From: Blastomonas natatoria
Lineage (GTDB): Bacteria > Pseudomonadota > Alphaproteobacteria > Sphingomonadales > Sphingomonadaceae
Direction of reading: 5' to 3'
DNA length: 64,000 bases
Assembly: GCF_003201955.1 (NCBI RefSeq)
Contig: NZ_QJJM01000011.1
Location: 1 to 64,000, forward strand
Part shown: positions 24,275-35,811 of the stretch, piece after piece
Layout of the letters: each line of letters begins with the position of its first letter
Position numbering within the stretch: the stretch's first letter is position 1
The notes under the pieces: generated by a model
Told to the model about the DNA's origin: nothing
Database searches by the model: none
The model's input: only the letters and a program-made list of their open reading frames with translations
Translations under genes and position numbers: made by a program

Positions 24275-25510
24275 TCACACCGTGATCAGCAACCCGGCGA
24301 GCGCCGCGCTCATCAGGTTCGCCAGGCTGCCGGCGGCCAGTGCCTTCAATCCCAGCCGCGCGATCATCGGCCGCTGGCTGGGGGCGAGCCCGCCGGTCAC
24401 CGCCATCTGGATCGCGATCGAGGAGAAATTGGCAAAGCCGCACAGCGCGAAGGTGACGATCGCGATGGTGCGCGCGGACAGCCCGGCATCGGGACCGCCG
24501 AGTTCGATGAAGGCCACGAATTCGTTGAGCACGATCTTGGTGCCGAACAGCCCGCCTGCGCGCAGCGCCTCGTCCCACGGCACGCCGATGAGGTACATGA
24601 TCGGCGCAAAGACATAGCCGACGATCTGCTGGAACGAGAGGCCGGGCTGACCAAACCAGCCACCGATGCCCGCCAGCATGCCATTGGCAAGCGCGACCAG
24701 CGCGACGAACGCCAGCACCATGGCGCCGACCGCCACGGCCAGCTTGACGCCGGTCTGCGCGCCCATGGCCGCCGCCATGATGACATTGGCGGGGCGCTCG
24801 TCCTCATATTCGACATCGAGCGGCATCACGGCTTCATTGTTCCGGTCGGCTGGATCGTCGGGCATGATGATCTTGGCCATCAGGATGCCGCCGGGCGCGG
24901 ACATGAACGCAGCGGCGAGCAGATAGTCGATGCGGATGCCCATCGCGGCATAGGCGGCGAGGATCGTGCCGGCGACGCCCGCCATGCCGACGCTCATCAC
25001 CGTGAACAGCTGCGCGGGCTTGAGCCCCGCCAGATAAGGGCGGATCACCAGTGGCGATTCGCTCTGGCCGACGAAGATGTTGGCCGCCGCGCACAGGCTT
25101 TCGACCTTGGAAATGCCGATCAGCTTCTCGATGCCGCCGCCGACCCACTGGATCACGCGCTGCATGATGCCGAGATAATAGAGGATCGACACCAGCGCCG
25201 AGAAGAAGATGATCACCGGCAATGCGGCAATCGCAAAGCTGTTGCCGCCGACCTCGGGGCTGGCGAGCGGGCCGAAGATGAAATTGGTACCCGCCTGGGC
25301 ATAGCCGAGCAGATTGGCGACGCCGCGCGACATCGCCTGGATGGCGGTGCGTCCTGCGGGCACATAGAGCACCAGCACGGCGATGCCCGCCTGCAGCGCA
25401 AAGGCGGCGCCGACAACACGCAGCCTTATGGCGCGACGGTTGTTCGACAGCAGCAGGGCAATCACCAGAATCAGCGCAATGCCTGCCACCCCCAGCAAAA
25501 TCCGTGTCAT
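24275..25510 (-). CDS. NupC-type concentrative nucleoside transporter
   Basis: The 411-residue product has the CNT family pattern: a central G-Q-S-E-S-P-L-V-I-R-P-Y-L segment with the substrate-binding Q and E, a M-S-A-P-G-G-I-L-M-A-K segment, and a C-terminal N-E-F-V-A-F then C-G-F-A-N-F-S-S-I-A-I-Q motif. It would import nucleosides with protons or sodium. No nucleoside catabolic gene is adjacent. Confidence 0.92.
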   Translation of the reverse strand: MTRILLGVAGIALILVIALLLSNNRRAIRLRVVGAAFALQAGIAVLVLYVPAGRTAIQAMSRGVANLLGYAQAGTNFIFGPLASPEVGGNSFAIAALPVIIFFSALVSILYYLGIMQRVIQWVGGGIEKLIGISKVESLCAAANIFVGQSESPLVIRPYLAGLKPAQLFTVMSVGMAGVAGTILAAYAAMGIRIDYLLAAAFMSAPGGILMAKIIMPDDPADRNNEAVMPLDVEYEDERPANVIMAAAMGAQTGVKLAVAVGAMVLAFVALVALANGMLAGIGGWFGQPGLSFQQIVGYVFAPIMYLIGVPWDEALRAGGLFGTKIVLNEFVAFIELGGPDAGLSARTIAIVTFALCGFANFSSIAIQMAVTGGLAPSQRPMIARLGLKALAAGSLANLMSAALAGLLITV

Positions 25511-25618
25511 GCCTGCGCCCGTGTCCCGTCTATCGAATTTGAAGATTGTCCCCGGTTCTGCCTAGCCAGAATGACGCGGCGGGGAAAGCAGGAACTGACG
25601 CTCGCCCTGGCCAGCGGA

Positions 25619-26554
25619 TCAGGCGGGTTGACGCTTTGCAACCTGCCAGCAGCCGCTGACGATCAGCGCCGCGCCGGCCAGGGTGGTCCAGCCGATCGTC
25701 TCGTCGAAGATCAGCCAGCCGAACAGCGCGCCCCAGATGAACATCGAATATTCCAGCGGTACCAGCGCCTGCGCCTCGGCCCGGGCATAGGCCCAGGAAA
25801 GCAGCGACAGCGACAGGATCGCCAGCACCGCCGCCAAGGTCAGCAGTCCCCAGCCCAGCGGCGCTGCCATGGCCGAATCGCCCGGCAGAGCGCCGGCAAA
25901 GGGCATGGCGAGCCCGATCCAGAAGGCCATGATGACATTCTGCACCAGCACGATTTCCTGCGGGCTGGCGATCTGCGCCTGCTGGCGCTGCAGCACCAGG
26001 TTCCAGGCATAGAGCACGGCCGACGCCATGATCGCGGCGATGCCCTGCCATCCGGGCGCGCTGTCGCTCGCGACCGCTGCACTGCCCAGCCAGCCGAGCC
26101 TGCCTGCCGATATGACGAGCACGCCGCCAAAGCCCAGCACCGATGCCAGCACCGCGCCGCGCCCGATTCTTTCCTTGAGCAGGACTGCCGCGAGGAACAG
26201 GGCGATGATCGGCGCGATGAAGGTGATCGCTACCGCTTCTGCCATGGGTGTGCGCGCGAGGCCCCAGAAGAACAGCACCGCCATGCCCGCGACCACCGTG
26301 CCGCGCAGCAGGTGCAGTCGCAGGGCTGCGCCGCGGGGGAGGCGTCGGTTGCCTCTGGCGACGAAAAGGATGCCCGCCAGCACCGACCCGATCACGCAGC
26401 GCCAGAACAGAGCTGCGATCACGCCGATATCGATCGTCACCGCCTTCATCGCGCTGTCCATCGCGCCGAAGAACATCATCCCGCCCAGACAGGCGAGCAT
26501 GGCCAGAAGCGGCGCGCGCGGCGATGTCGTGAGCGGAGCGGGAACGGTGGCCAT
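25619..26554 (-). CDS. EamA/DMT-family permease
   Basis: The 311-residue product has ten membrane segments in two EamA halves. The first opens with G-G-M-M-F-F-G-A-M-D-S-A-M-K-A, and the second half ends with P-L-E-Y-S-M-F-I-W-G-A-L-F-G-W-L-I-F-D-E, the usual signature of this family. Members export amino acids, metabolites or drugs; the substrate is unknown. It stands alone between nupC and a glycosyltransferase-like gene. Confidence 0.87.
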   Translation of the reverse strand: MATVPAPLTTSPRAPLLAMLACLGGMMFFGAMDSAMKAVTIDIGVIAALFWRCVIGSVLAGILFVARGNRRLPRGAALRLHLLRGTVVAGMAVLFFWGLARTPMAEAVAITFIAPIIALFLAAVLLKERIGRGAVLASVLGFGGVLVISAGRLGWLGSAAVASDSAPGWQGIAAIMASAVLYAWNLVLQRQQAQIASPQEIVLVQNVIMAFWIGLAMPFAGALPGDSAMAAPLGWGLLTLAAVLAILSLSLLSWAYARAEAQALVPLEYSMFIWGALFGWLIFDETIGWTTLAGAALIVSGCWQVAKRQPA

Positions 26555-26614
26555 GCCGCCGCTATCGGGGCGCGAAGCTGCGCTGTCCAGTGCTGTCAGC
26601 CAGGCAAGGGGTTT

Positions 26615-27559
26615 TCAGCGGTCCAGCTTTGCCAGCGCCGCGCGCGTCGCATCGCGATAGGCAGTGCCGTCATGCCGGTGCGCGCCGACAAAGTGCATGA
26701 ACCGGCAATCGGCATCCCAGGGTTCGGCCCAGTAATTGGCATACTGGCGATAGGGCAAAAGCACGGGATCGGGATCGTTGGCGACGACGAAGCTGGAGGT
26801 CACCTGCTCGCTGCCCCATTCGGCCATAGCCTCGCGGCCGAGCAGCCGGACCATCTCGTCATGGAAGAAGCGCGCGGTCTCGCGCCCGTTGCCACCCCGG
26901 GCAAAACCGGCGAACCCTGCGCAACCACGGATATAGTTCAGTCGCTCGGCGTCGGACACAAGGGCGAGCGAACGTTCCATGCGCGCCTGGATATGGCGCG
27001 CATCGGCGGGAGAATTGGGCGCAGGCGGCTGAAATCCGGTACAGTTCCTCACCCCGATTTCCCATTCCTCTCCGCCCAGCAGGGTGAAGCTGCGATTGGC
27101 GGCAATGGCGTCGGCCACCACGCCGGGATGCCCCAGGGTCACCGTGTCGCTGTCCAGCTGTATGACATAATGGTCATGGCGCCGGTCGAGTATCGACAGG
27201 AAACGCTCCCATGCGCCGCCGGCCGGGAAGCCGCTATGGTCGACATCGGCAATGTCGATGATTTCGGGATTGCCGCAATGCCAGGCGAGCACCTCGCGAT
27301 CCTCGGTGGTCAGCGTTCCGTCAGACAGGATGACCACCCGTCCCTGGCGCAGATGCCCCCAGAAGGACTTTACCGCGACCAGATAGGGCAACAGCACCGC
27401 CGTGCCCATCATCGAAAAGATGATCAGCCCATCATGTGCGGGGCGGATCGGCGCGGTTTCCAGCACCGGACGGCACACCGAATCATGTCGCCAGTTGTCG
27501 AGGCGCGCTTGCAGTCGATAGGGCAGAAACCGGGTCAGCATCGCAGGCACGCTTAGCAT
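26615..27559 (-). CDS. Glycosyltransferase-like protein, function unknown
   Basis: I chose the ATG at 27559, eight bases after the GST stop; a TTG at 27580 would overlap GST. The 314-residue product looks soluble. It has an early beta-strand region (D-G-L-I-I-F-S-M-M-G), V-I-L-S-D-G-T-L-T in the middle and Q-L-D-S-D-T-V at about 140. That D-x-D motif, set at the end of a strand, is what GT-A-fold glycosyltransferases use to bind metal and nucleotide-sugar. The acceptor is unknown and the family assignment is tentative. Confidence 0.55.
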   Translation of the reverse strand: MLSVPAMLTRFLPYRLQARLDNWRHDSVCRPVLETAPIRPAHDGLIIFSMMGTAVLLPYLVAVKSFWGHLRQGRVVILSDGTLTTEDREVLAWHCGNPEIIDIADVDHSGFPAGGAWERFLSILDRRHDHYVIQLDSDTVTLGHPGVVADAIAANRSFTLLGGEEWEIGVRNCTGFQPPAPNSPADARHIQARMERSLALVSDAERLNYIRGCAGFAGFARGGNGRETARFFHDEMVRLLGREAMAEWGSEQVTSSFVVANDPDPVLLPYRQYANYWAEPWDADCRFMHFVGAHRHDGTAYRDATRAALAKLDR

Positions 27560-27566
27560 CTGGCGG

Positions 27567-28199
27567 TTAACCGGTGGCAAACAGGACAGGCGCGTCGCCC
27601 GGCTGCCAGGGTGGCAGGCGCAGCATCGCGGCCCCGAACAGATCAGACGCGATCAGTCCCGCCAGCCAGGCATGGACCTGCGGCACAGGCTGCGTATCGA
27701 ACCAGGCCTGATCGGTCGCGGCAAACTGACGGACAAACGGGAACAGTGCAACATCGGCCAGTGTCCGCAAAGGCCCGCACAGAAAGGCGCTGGCGGCAAG
27801 ACGCTGATCGAGCATGTCGAGAAACGCCATCCCTGCTGCGCGGTGTTCGATCGGGTCGCTGCCATGCCGATTGGGGTATTTGTAGCGATCGAGATGGTGC
27901 TTGAATGGCCCGTCGAACGTATCGATCAGCGCCCGGTCATCGCCCTGCAGCCAGCCTTCGGGATCATGGCGTCCCAGCGCCCAGCGCATGATGTCCAGGC
28001 TCTGGTCGATCACCGTCGCGTCGGGAAGCAGCAGCACCGGCACCGTGCCCTTGGGCGACGCATCGAGCATCGCCTGAGGCTTGGCGCGCAGCACGATCTC
28101 GCGCAGCTCGACTGCCTGGCCGCTGACCAGCAGCGCCATGCGCGCGCGCATCGCAAAGGGGCAGCGGCGGAAGCTGTAGAGGACAGGCAGCATCGTCAT
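27567..28199 (-). CDS. Glutathione S-transferase family protein
   Basis: The 210-residue product has an N-terminal thioredoxin-fold half with R-R-C-P-F-A-M-R-A-R-M and the S-P-K-G-T-V-P-V-L glutathione-binding turn, then a DQSLDIM segment and an all-helical C-terminal half. The C-P-F motif places a cysteine at the catalytic site, as in omega- and beta-type or reductive GSTs. It lies just upstream of the glycosyltransferase-like gene on the same strand. Confidence 0.87.
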   Translation of the reverse strand: MTMLPVLYSFRRCPFAMRARMALLVSGQAVELREIVLRAKPQAMLDASPKGTVPVLLLPDATVIDQSLDIMRWALGRHDPEGWLQGDDRALIDTFDGPFKHHLDRYKYPNRHGSDPIEHRAAGMAFLDMLDQRLAASAFLCGPLRTLADVALFPFVRQFAATDQAWFDTQPVPQVHAWLAGLIASDLFGAAMLRLPPWQPGDAPVLFATG

Positions 28200-28209
28200 G
28201 CCGCCAGCA

Positions 28210-29043
28210 TCAATCGAGCAAGCGGCCTGCGCGGCCCGCCAGTTCGGTCACATAGTGCCAGGCAATACGGCCCGAACGCGCGCCCCGCTGCCGCGCCCAG
28301 AGCAAGGCGTCCTCAGGAGCGAACTCGAGCCCGTACGCATCGGCATAGCCGCTGATGATATCGAGATAGGCATTCTGGTCGCAGACCGGGAAGCCGAGGC
28401 TCAGCCCGAACCGGTCGGCCAGCGCCAGCCGGTCGTCGACTGCATCGCGCGGATTGATCGGATCGTCCTGTTCGCTCATTTGCCGCTCGACGATCGCGCG
28501 GCGGTTGGAGGTGACCGCGAGCCGGACATTGGCCGGACGTGCCATCGCTCCGCCTTCGAGCAGCGAGCGCAGCGACCGCGCGGCGCTGGCAGCTTCGGGG
28601 CCGTCGAAGCCGATATCGTCGATAAAGAGCACGAAGCGGCGATCGACCTGGCCCAGCGCAGAGAACAGTGCAGGCAGCTGGATCAGCGCATCAGGCTCGC
28701 CGCCGGTCTGGACCAGCGCAATCGGTGCGCCCGATCCTTGCGCATCCGCGACCGCCGCCTTGACCAGAGCCGACTTGCCCATGCCGCGCGACCCCCAGAG
28801 CAGCACGTCATGCGCAGGCACCCCTGCGGCATGGCGCCGGACATTTTCGACAAAACTCGCCTTGTGCGCATCGATGCCGCGCAGGCGCTCGAGCGGCACG
28901 GCCTTGAGCTCGGGCACGGCCTCGGCTCCGCGTGCGCTCCAGACATAGGCAGGATGCGTGGTCCAGTCTGTCTCGCGCACCGGCGGTAGCGCGAGGCGTT
29001 CGAGTGCCTCTGCGATGCGGGCGAGAAGCTCAGTTTCATCCAT
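28210..29043 (-). CDS. DUF815 family AAA-type ATPase
   Basis: The ATG at 29043 gives 277 residues; earlier starts run into a palindromic repeat. Walker A is G-S-R-G-M-G-K-S (84-91) and Walker B is F-V-L-F-I-D-D-I near 140. The N-terminal R-G-I-D-A-H-K segment and the late R-G-A-R-S-G-R-I-A-W-H-Y are typical of the family. The biological role of DUF815 ATPases is not established. The stop lies ten bases before the GST start on the same strand. Confidence 0.87.
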   Translation of the reverse strand: MDETELLARIAEALERLALPPVRETDWTTHPAYVWSARGAEAVPELKAVPLERLRGIDAHKASFVENVRRHAAGVPAHDVLLWGSRGMGKSALVKAAVADAQGSGAPIALVQTGGEPDALIQLPALFSALGQVDRRFVLFIDDIGFDGPEAASAARSLRSLLEGGAMARPANVRLAVTSNRRAIVERQMSEQDDPINPRDAVDDRLALADRFGLSLGFPVCDQNAYLDIISGYADAYGLEFAPEDALLWARQRGARSGRIAWHYVTELAGRAGRLLD

Positions 29044-29059
29044 AACCGGGCTCCCCCTA

Positions 29060-29139
29060 CCCGTTTGTCCCGAGCGAAGTCGAGGGACGTGATCGGTACC
29101 GTTCGAACATACGTCCCTCGACACGCTCGGGACAAACGG
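29060..29139. repeat. Inverted repeat of dispersed REP-like family 2
   Basis: The left arm (29060-29090) begins CCCGTTTGTCCCGAGCGAAG, and the right arm (29111-29139) is its reverse complement with a few differences. The arm sequence recurs almost unchanged at 48201-48230. The palindrome lies between the minus-strand DUF815 and acyl-CoA dehydrogenase genes. Confidence 0.8.
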
Positions 29140-29165
29140 AGTTGGAGGCTGCGCTCACCAACCGA

Positions 29166-30902
29166 TCAAGCCGCCAGCGCCTCGGCATCCAGTGCATAGA
29201 GCAGGTCCGCGCCCGCCATGGCCGCTGCCTTCAGGCCCCCCGCCTCGGGCACCATGCGCTCCAGATAGAAGCGCGTCGTCACCAGCTTGGCTTTCAGGAA
29301 TTCGGCATTGCCTTCGCCCGCGTCGAGCATCGCTTGCGCCGCGCGGCTCTGCTTGAGCATCAGCCAGCCTGCCGTCATCACCGCCATCATCGTGCAATAG
29401 GGATAGCTACCGGCGAGCCGGTCATCGACGCTCGCGCCGACCATATACTCGGTGACTTCCGCGACATCGCCGGCGAGCGAGGCCAGCGCGGGGTGATTGC
29501 CGGCATCGGCCTGCACCTCTGCGATCAGGCCGCGCACCACATCGCCGCCCGCCATGCCGAGTTTGCGCCCGACCAGATCCGCTGCCTGGATGCCGTTCGT
29601 GCCCTCGTAGATCTGCGCAATGCGGATATCGCGATAATATTGCGCCGCGCCGGTCTCCTCGACATAGCCCATGCCGCCATGGACCTGCACACCCAGCGAG
29701 GCGATCTCGCTGCCGAGATCGGTGCCATAGGTCTTGGCGAGCGGGGTCAGCAGATCGACCATCTCGCGCGCACCGGGCACGCCCAGATTGGCGCGGTCGA
29801 CCTGGCCCGACGCGTAATAGAGCAGTGCACGGATCGCCTCGGTCCCCGCCTTCATGCGCAGCAGCATGCGGCGGACATCGGGATGCTCGATGATTGCGAC
29901 CGGATCGCGGCCGGCCCCTGCGCGCGCCGACTGGACGCGTTCGCGCGCGAACCACAGCGCCTTTTGCGTTGCGCCCTCGGCGATCTGCACGCCCTGCAAG
30001 CCGACATTGAGCCGGGCGTTGTTCATCATCGTGAACATCGCGCGCATGCCGCCAAATTCGGGACCGATCAGCTCGCCGACGCTCTCGCCTTCCTCGCCGA
30101 ACTGCAGCACGCAGGTCGGCGAAGCGTTGATGCCCATCTTGTGCTCGATCGACACCGTCTTGATGCCATTGGCCTCGCCCGGATTGCCGTCCGCGTCGAG
30201 CCGGTACTTGGGCACCAGGAACAGCGAGATGCCCTTGGTTCCGGCAGGCGCATCGGGGGTGCGCGCCAGCACCAGGTGGATGATGTTGTCGGCCATGTCA
30301 TGATCGCCGAACGAGATGTAGATCTTCTGCCCGCGGATCGCATAGGTGCCGTCGCCGCGCGGGGTGGCGGTGGCGCGCAAGGCCCCCACATCGCTGCCCG
30401 CCTGCGGTTCGGTAAGGTTCATCGTGCCGGTCCATTCGCCGGTCGAAAGCTTGGGCAGGTACAGCGCCTTCTGCTGGTCGCTGCCGTGATGGTGCAGCGC
30501 CTCGATCGCGCCGACGGTCAGGATCGGGCAGAGCGCGAAGGCCATGTTGGCCGCGCCGAGCGAATCGAGCGCGACGGTCGCCAGGCTGAACGGCAGGCCC
30601 TGGCCGCCATGATCGGCAGGGGCGCTCAAAGCGCTCCAGCCCGCTTCGACATAATGCTGGTACGCCTCGCGGTACCCCTCGGGCATTGTCACCGCCCCGT
30701 CGATCAGCCGCGCACCGACGGTATCGCCGATGCGGTACAGGGGCGCGAATTCCCCGGCGGCAAATTCGCCTACGCCCTCGACAATCGCCTCGACCAGATC
30801 GGGCGTCGCTTCGGCAAAGCGATCATGGCCTTGCAGTTCGTCGATGCCGGTGATCGTCTTCAAGACGAACAGCTGTTCGGTGGTCGGTGCGGTGAAAGTC
30901 AT
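29166..30902 (-). CDS. Acyl-CoA dehydrogenase with extended C-terminal domain
   Basis: The 578-residue product is longer than ordinary acyl-CoA dehydrogenases and matches the type with an added C-terminal helical domain. Visible signatures are M-N-L-T-E-P-Q-A-G-S-D-V-G at the FAD/substrate site, I-S-F-G-D-H-D-M in place of the usual I-T-x-G motif, and Q-V-H-G-G-M-G-Y-V-E-E-T-G-A-A-Q-Y-Y-R-D-I-R-I-A-Q-I-Y-E, with the likely catalytic glutamate region. It would oxidise acyl-CoA to 2-enoyl-CoA in beta-oxidation, passing electrons to ETF. The chain-length preference is unknown. Confidence 0.92.
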   Translation of the reverse strand: MTFTAPTTEQLFVLKTITGIDELQGHDRFAEATPDLVEAIVEGVGEFAAGEFAPLYRIGDTVGARLIDGAVTMPEGYREAYQHYVEAGWSALSAPADHGGQGLPFSLATVALDSLGAANMAFALCPILTVGAIEALHHHGSDQQKALYLPKLSTGEWTGTMNLTEPQAGSDVGALRATATPRGDGTYAIRGQKIYISFGDHDMADNIIHLVLARTPDAPAGTKGISLFLVPKYRLDADGNPGEANGIKTVSIEHKMGINASPTCVLQFGEEGESVGELIGPEFGGMRAMFTMMNNARLNVGLQGVQIAEGATQKALWFARERVQSARAGAGRDPVAIIEHPDVRRMLLRMKAGTEAIRALLYYASGQVDRANLGVPGAREMVDLLTPLAKTYGTDLGSEIASLGVQVHGGMGYVEETGAAQYYRDIRIAQIYEGTNGIQAADLVGRKLGMAGGDVVRGLIAEVQADAGNHPALASLAGDVAEVTEYMVGASVDDRLAGSYPYCTMMAVMTAGWLMLKQSRAAQAMLDAGEGNAEFLKAKLVTTRFYLERMVPEAGGLKAAAMAGADLLYALDAEALAA

Positions 30903-30951
30903 GCTCTATTCCCTGCTGTCCCTTGCGTTTGAGCGCTGTATAGGCAGCAAC

Positions 30952-31920
30952 ATGCAAGCTTCCAAGCCTTCTGACCCGCGGATCGTGCCTGCCGATGCTG
31001 ACGGAATGGCGCGCGCGGTGACGATCCTGCGCGAAGGCCGGCCCGTCGCGCTGCCGACCGAGACGGTCTATGGCCTGGCTGCCGATGCTTCGCGCGCAGA
31101 TGCCGTAGCGGCGATCTATCGCACCAAGGGCAGGCCCGATTTCAACCCGCTGATCGTGCACGTGCCGGACATGACCAGCGCGCGGGCCATCGCGAGTTTT
31201 GATGAGCGCGCAGAAAAATTGGCCGCCGCCTTCTGGCCGGGTCCGCTGACGCTTGTTCTGCCGCTGCAAGAGGATGCAGGAATCGCGCCTGCGGTCACCG
31301 CAGGACTGCCGACGATCGCGCTGCGCTGCCCCGCGCACCCGGTGATGCGCGAGGTATTGCAGGCGAGCGGGCTGTATCTGGCCGCACCGTCCGCCAACCG
31401 TTCGGGGGCCATCAGCCCGACCGAGGCCGCGCATGTTGCGGCAAGCCTCGGCGACGGGCTTGAGCTGATCCTCGACGGGGGGCCGTGCAAGGCGGGGCTC
31501 GAATCGACCATAGTTGCGCTGCGCAACTTCGAGGATGCGCCTTCAGGCTGGCAACTGCTGCGCCCCGGACCGATCGATCCTGTCGCGATCGCAGCCCTGC
31601 TGGGCGAGCCTGCCATCCCGCTCGCAGACCAGCGAATCGAGGCACCGGGCCAGCTCGCCAGCCATTACGCACCCGGCAAGCCGCTGCGATTGGGAGCAGT
31701 GTCGGCGGATGCAGACGAATGGCTGATCGGTTTCGGCGATGTGGCAGGCCAGGACACGCTGTCGGCGGCGGGCGATCTCGCCGAGGCAGCGGCCAGTCTC
31801 TACGCCGCGCTCCACCGCGCCGATGCGAGCGACCGTGCCCGCATTGCAGTGGCGCCGGTGCCGGTGGGCGGCATGGGCGACGCCATCAATGACCGGCTGA
31901 AGCGCGCAGCGGCGGGCTAG
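30952..31920 (+). CDS. L-threonylcarbamoyladenylate synthase (Sua5/YrdC/TsaC)
   Basis: The ATG at 30952 gives 322 residues: an N-terminal YrdC domain (about 15-210) and a C-terminal Sua5 domain. Signatures include P-T-E-T-V-Y-G-L-A-A-D-A, Y-R-T-K-G-R-P-D-F-N-P-L-I-V-H-V, W-P-G-P-L-T-L-V-L and S-A-N-R-S-G. It makes threonylcarbamoyl-AMP from threonine, bicarbonate and ATP for t6A37 modification of ANN-reading tRNAs. It is divergent from the acyl-CoA dehydrogenase gene, with only 49 bases between starts. Confidence 0.93.
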   Translation: MQASKPSDPRIVPADADGMARAVTILREGRPVALPTETVYGLAADASRADAVAAIYRTKGRPDFNPLIVHVPDMTSARAIASFDERAEKLAAAFWPGPLTLVLPLQEDAGIAPAVTAGLPTIALRCPAHPVMREVLQASGLYLAAPSANRSGAISPTEAAHVAASLGDGLELILDGGPCKAGLESTIVALRNFEDAPSGWQLLRPGPIDPVAIAALLGEPAIPLADQRIEAPGQLASHYAPGKPLRLGAVSADADEWLIGFGDVAGQDTLSAAGDLAEAAASLYAALHRADASDRARIAVAPVPVGGMGDAINDRLKRAAAG

Positions 31921-31940
31921 AATATTTCGCCATCTCTACC

Positions 31941-32021
31941 CGTCACCCCCGCGCAGGCGGGGGTCCCGCTTCTGCGCCAACGTACCGAAGAAGCGGGATT
32001 CCCGCTTTCGCGGGAATGACG
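31941..32021. repeat. Inverted repeat of dispersed REP-like family 3
   Basis: The arms CGTCACCCCCGCGCAGGCGG (from 31941) and its near complement ending GCGGGAATGACG (to 32021) enclose a short spacer. Each arm also contains its own small hairpin. It separates the convergent sua5 and methyltransferase genes and may limit read-through. Confidence 0.75.
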
Positions 32022-32027
32022 AAAACT

Positions 32028-33098
32028 TCAGGCTGCGCCTCCAAAACCCGCACCCACCGGCCAGCCGGGCCCGCGATAGGCAAGCACCTTGAACAGCGCG
32101 CCCATCTGATCGGGCGACACCAGCCGGTCGAGCGCGGTCATGATCTCCTGCGCCTTGGCGGGCTGACCCCTGGCGAGCACGGCCGCGCGCTGCGCGATGC
32201 CCAGCGCCATCAGCCAGTCGCCCTGCCCGACCGGACCGTGGCAATCGACATCGCCCGCCAGCGCGATCTGCTTGAGCTGCGCGAAATCGACCAGTGCGGT
32301 CAGATCGGCAAGGCCGGGATCGACGAACGGATCGACCTTCTGATGCGCGCGCACCGCCTGCAGCGTGCTGCCGGTCTGCGGTTCGGCATAGCCATAATCG
32401 ATGAACAAGGCCGCCCCGCCCTGCGCCTTCAACCGCGCGGCAATCTCATAGGCCATGCCCGCCGCTGCCGGATTGCTCTCGAGGATCGTGCCGAGCGGGC
32501 TGTCTGCCCATTCCTTGGGCACTGCCGAGTCCATCGGCCGCGCCCCCGCGACCGGCAGGAAGCGCTCGCCATTGTGCACCACCACCCGCTCGCGCCAGCC
32601 CTGTTCGGCGCGCACGATCTGCCGCACCGGCAGCGCATCGAGAAATTCGTTCGCGACGATCAGCAAAGGCCCCTCGCGCGGAACGCTATCCAGCCCGTCA
32701 TGCCAGGTGGCACCAGGCACGCTCAGCTTCTGCGCCATGCGCAGCGCGCTGCTGCCCTCGATCAGATGCACCTTGGGGTGGAACTGGAACTGCCCCATGG
32801 CACGCAGCGCATCGGCAGCAAGCGTACCCCGGCCGGGCCCGAATTCGACGAAATGGCAAAGCTGCGGCTTGCCGGCCTGCTGCCATTGATCAGCCAGCCA
32901 CAGCCCGATCATCTCACCGAACATCTGGCTGATCTCGGGCGCGGTGATGAAATCGCCGGTCACGCCGAGCGGATCGGCGCGGTTGTAATATTGCGCGTTC
33001 GCCTCGGCCATGTAATGGGCGACGCTGATCGGTCCCGTGGCCCCGATCAACCGCCTGAACACCACCTCCAGCCCCTGGGGCGGATCCTGCTCTTCCAC
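32028..33098 (-). CDS. MidA/NDUFAF7-type SAM-dependent methyltransferase
   Basis: The frame has no ATG near its proper start; a GTG at 33098, six bases behind the lgt stop, gives 356 residues starting V-E-E-Q-D-P-P-Q-G. The S-adenosylmethionine site V-E-F-G-P-G-R-G-T-L-A-A-D, the upstream G-D-F-I-T-A-P-E-I-S-Q-M-F-G-E and N-E-F-L-D-A-L-P-V-R-Q define the family. Its mitochondrial member NDUFAF7 dimethylates an arginine of a complex I subunit. A similar role with bacterial complex I is possible but not shown. Confidence 0.87.
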   Translation of the reverse strand: MEEQDPPQGLEVVFRRLIGATGPISVAHYMAEANAQYYNRADPLGVTGDFITAPEISQMFGEMIGLWLADQWQQAGKPQLCHFVEFGPGRGTLAADALRAMGQFQFHPKVHLIEGSSALRMAQKLSVPGATWHDGLDSVPREGPLLIVANEFLDALPVRQIVRAEQGWRERVVVHNGERFLPVAGARPMDSAVPKEWADSPLGTILESNPAAAGMAYEIAARLKAQGGAALFIDYGYAEPQTGSTLQAVRAHQKVDPFVDPGLADLTALVDFAQLKQIALAGDVDCHGPVGQGDWLMALGIAQRAAVLARGQPAKAQEIMTALDRLVSPDQMGALFKVLAYRGPGWPVGAGFGGAA

Positions 33099-33103
33099 GA
33101 GGA

Positions 33104-33994
33104 TCAGGCTGTCGCGGGCAGCGGCTTGGCCGTGCGCCCGCGCGAACTGACGATCAGGTACAGGCCGATCAGGATCATGGGTACGGTCAGCCACTGGCCC
33201 ATGCTCATGCCCGTCTGATTGGCGAATTCGATCAGATGCGCATCGGGATTGCGGAAATATTCGACGATGAAGCGGGCAATTCCGTACCCTGCCAGGAACA
33301 CGCCGCCCAGAAAGCCCGGGCGATGGCGGACCTGTGTCTTCCAGAACAGCAGCATCAGCACGATGCCCAGCACCAGCCCTTCCAGCCCGGCCTCGTAGAG
33401 CTGGCTGGGATGGCGCGGCAGTGCATCGGGATCGGTGGGGAAGATCACCGCCCAGGCGACGTCGGTCGGGCGGCCCCAGAGCTCTGCATTGACGAAATTG
33501 GCGAGGCGCCCGAACAGCAGTCCGAACGGCACGACACAGGCAACATAATCGCCGACGCGCAGATAGCTCAGCCTGTTGCGCCAGACGAGATAGCCGATCG
33601 CCAGCAGCACGCCGATCAGCCCGCCGTGGAAGGACATGCCCCCTTCCCACACCTTGAACACTTCAAGAGGGGTCTCGTACAGATCGGGCCGGTAGAAGGT
33701 GACATAGCCCAGCCGCCCGCCCAGGATGATGCCGAGCGTCGAATAGAGCATCAGGTCATCGGCATGGCGCTGCGCCATCGGCGCGCCGGGCGCCTTCAGC
33801 ATGCGGCCCATATACCAATAGCCCAGCAGGATGCCGAACAGATAGGCCAGGCTGTACCATTTTAGCTGGAACGAACCGATCGAAAGGGCGACCGGCGACA
33901 GCCCCAGCTCCTCGAAGCGGATCGCGGTCTTCGCGGCAACGGTCCCAGAGGTCGATGCGATATTGGCGGCTAGCGCCGAAATGGGCAGGATCAA
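33104..33994 (-). CDS. lgt: Prolipoprotein diacylglyceryl transferase
   Basis: The start is taken as TTG at 33994, preceded by TTGGGGAAAAG. It yields 296 residues and a family-like N-terminus ([13 protein letters not shown]). Longer in-frame versions read into the upstream divergent promoter. Seven membrane segments are expected. The Lgt signature [15 protein letters not shown] and the H-G-G-L-I-G motif are intact. It transfers diacylglycerol to the lipobox cysteine of prolipoproteins, several of which are encoded in this window. Confidence 0.92.
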   Translation of the reverse strand: MILPISALAANIASTSGTVAAKTAIRFEELGLSPVALSIGSFQLKWYSLAYLFGILLGYWYMGRMLKAPGAPMAQRHADDLMLYSTLGIILGGRLGYVTFYRPDLYETPLEVFKVWEGGMSFHGGLIGVLLAIGYLVWRNRLSYLRVGDYVACVVPFGLLFGRLANFVNAELWGRPTDVAWAVIFPTDPDALPRHPSQLYEAGLEGLVLGIVLMLLFWKTQVRHRPGFLGGVFLAGYGIARFIVEYFRNPDAHLIEFANQTGMSMGQWLTVPMILIGLYLIVSSRGRTAKPLPATA

Positions 33995-34061
33995 GGCTTT
34001 TCCCCAAGGGTTTTCCCCTTCATAAGGGCAGCCAAGCACAAGCGAAAGAGGAGAGATTTTG

Positions 34062-35780
<1,719 letters not shown>

Positions 35781-35811
35781 CCTTAACTTCGCGCCTGTAT
35801 CGCTGCTTGCC

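Noticed and set aside
25571-27556. A 661-residue plus-strand open frame
   Set aside because: It spans three clear minus-strand features in antisense and shows no domain.
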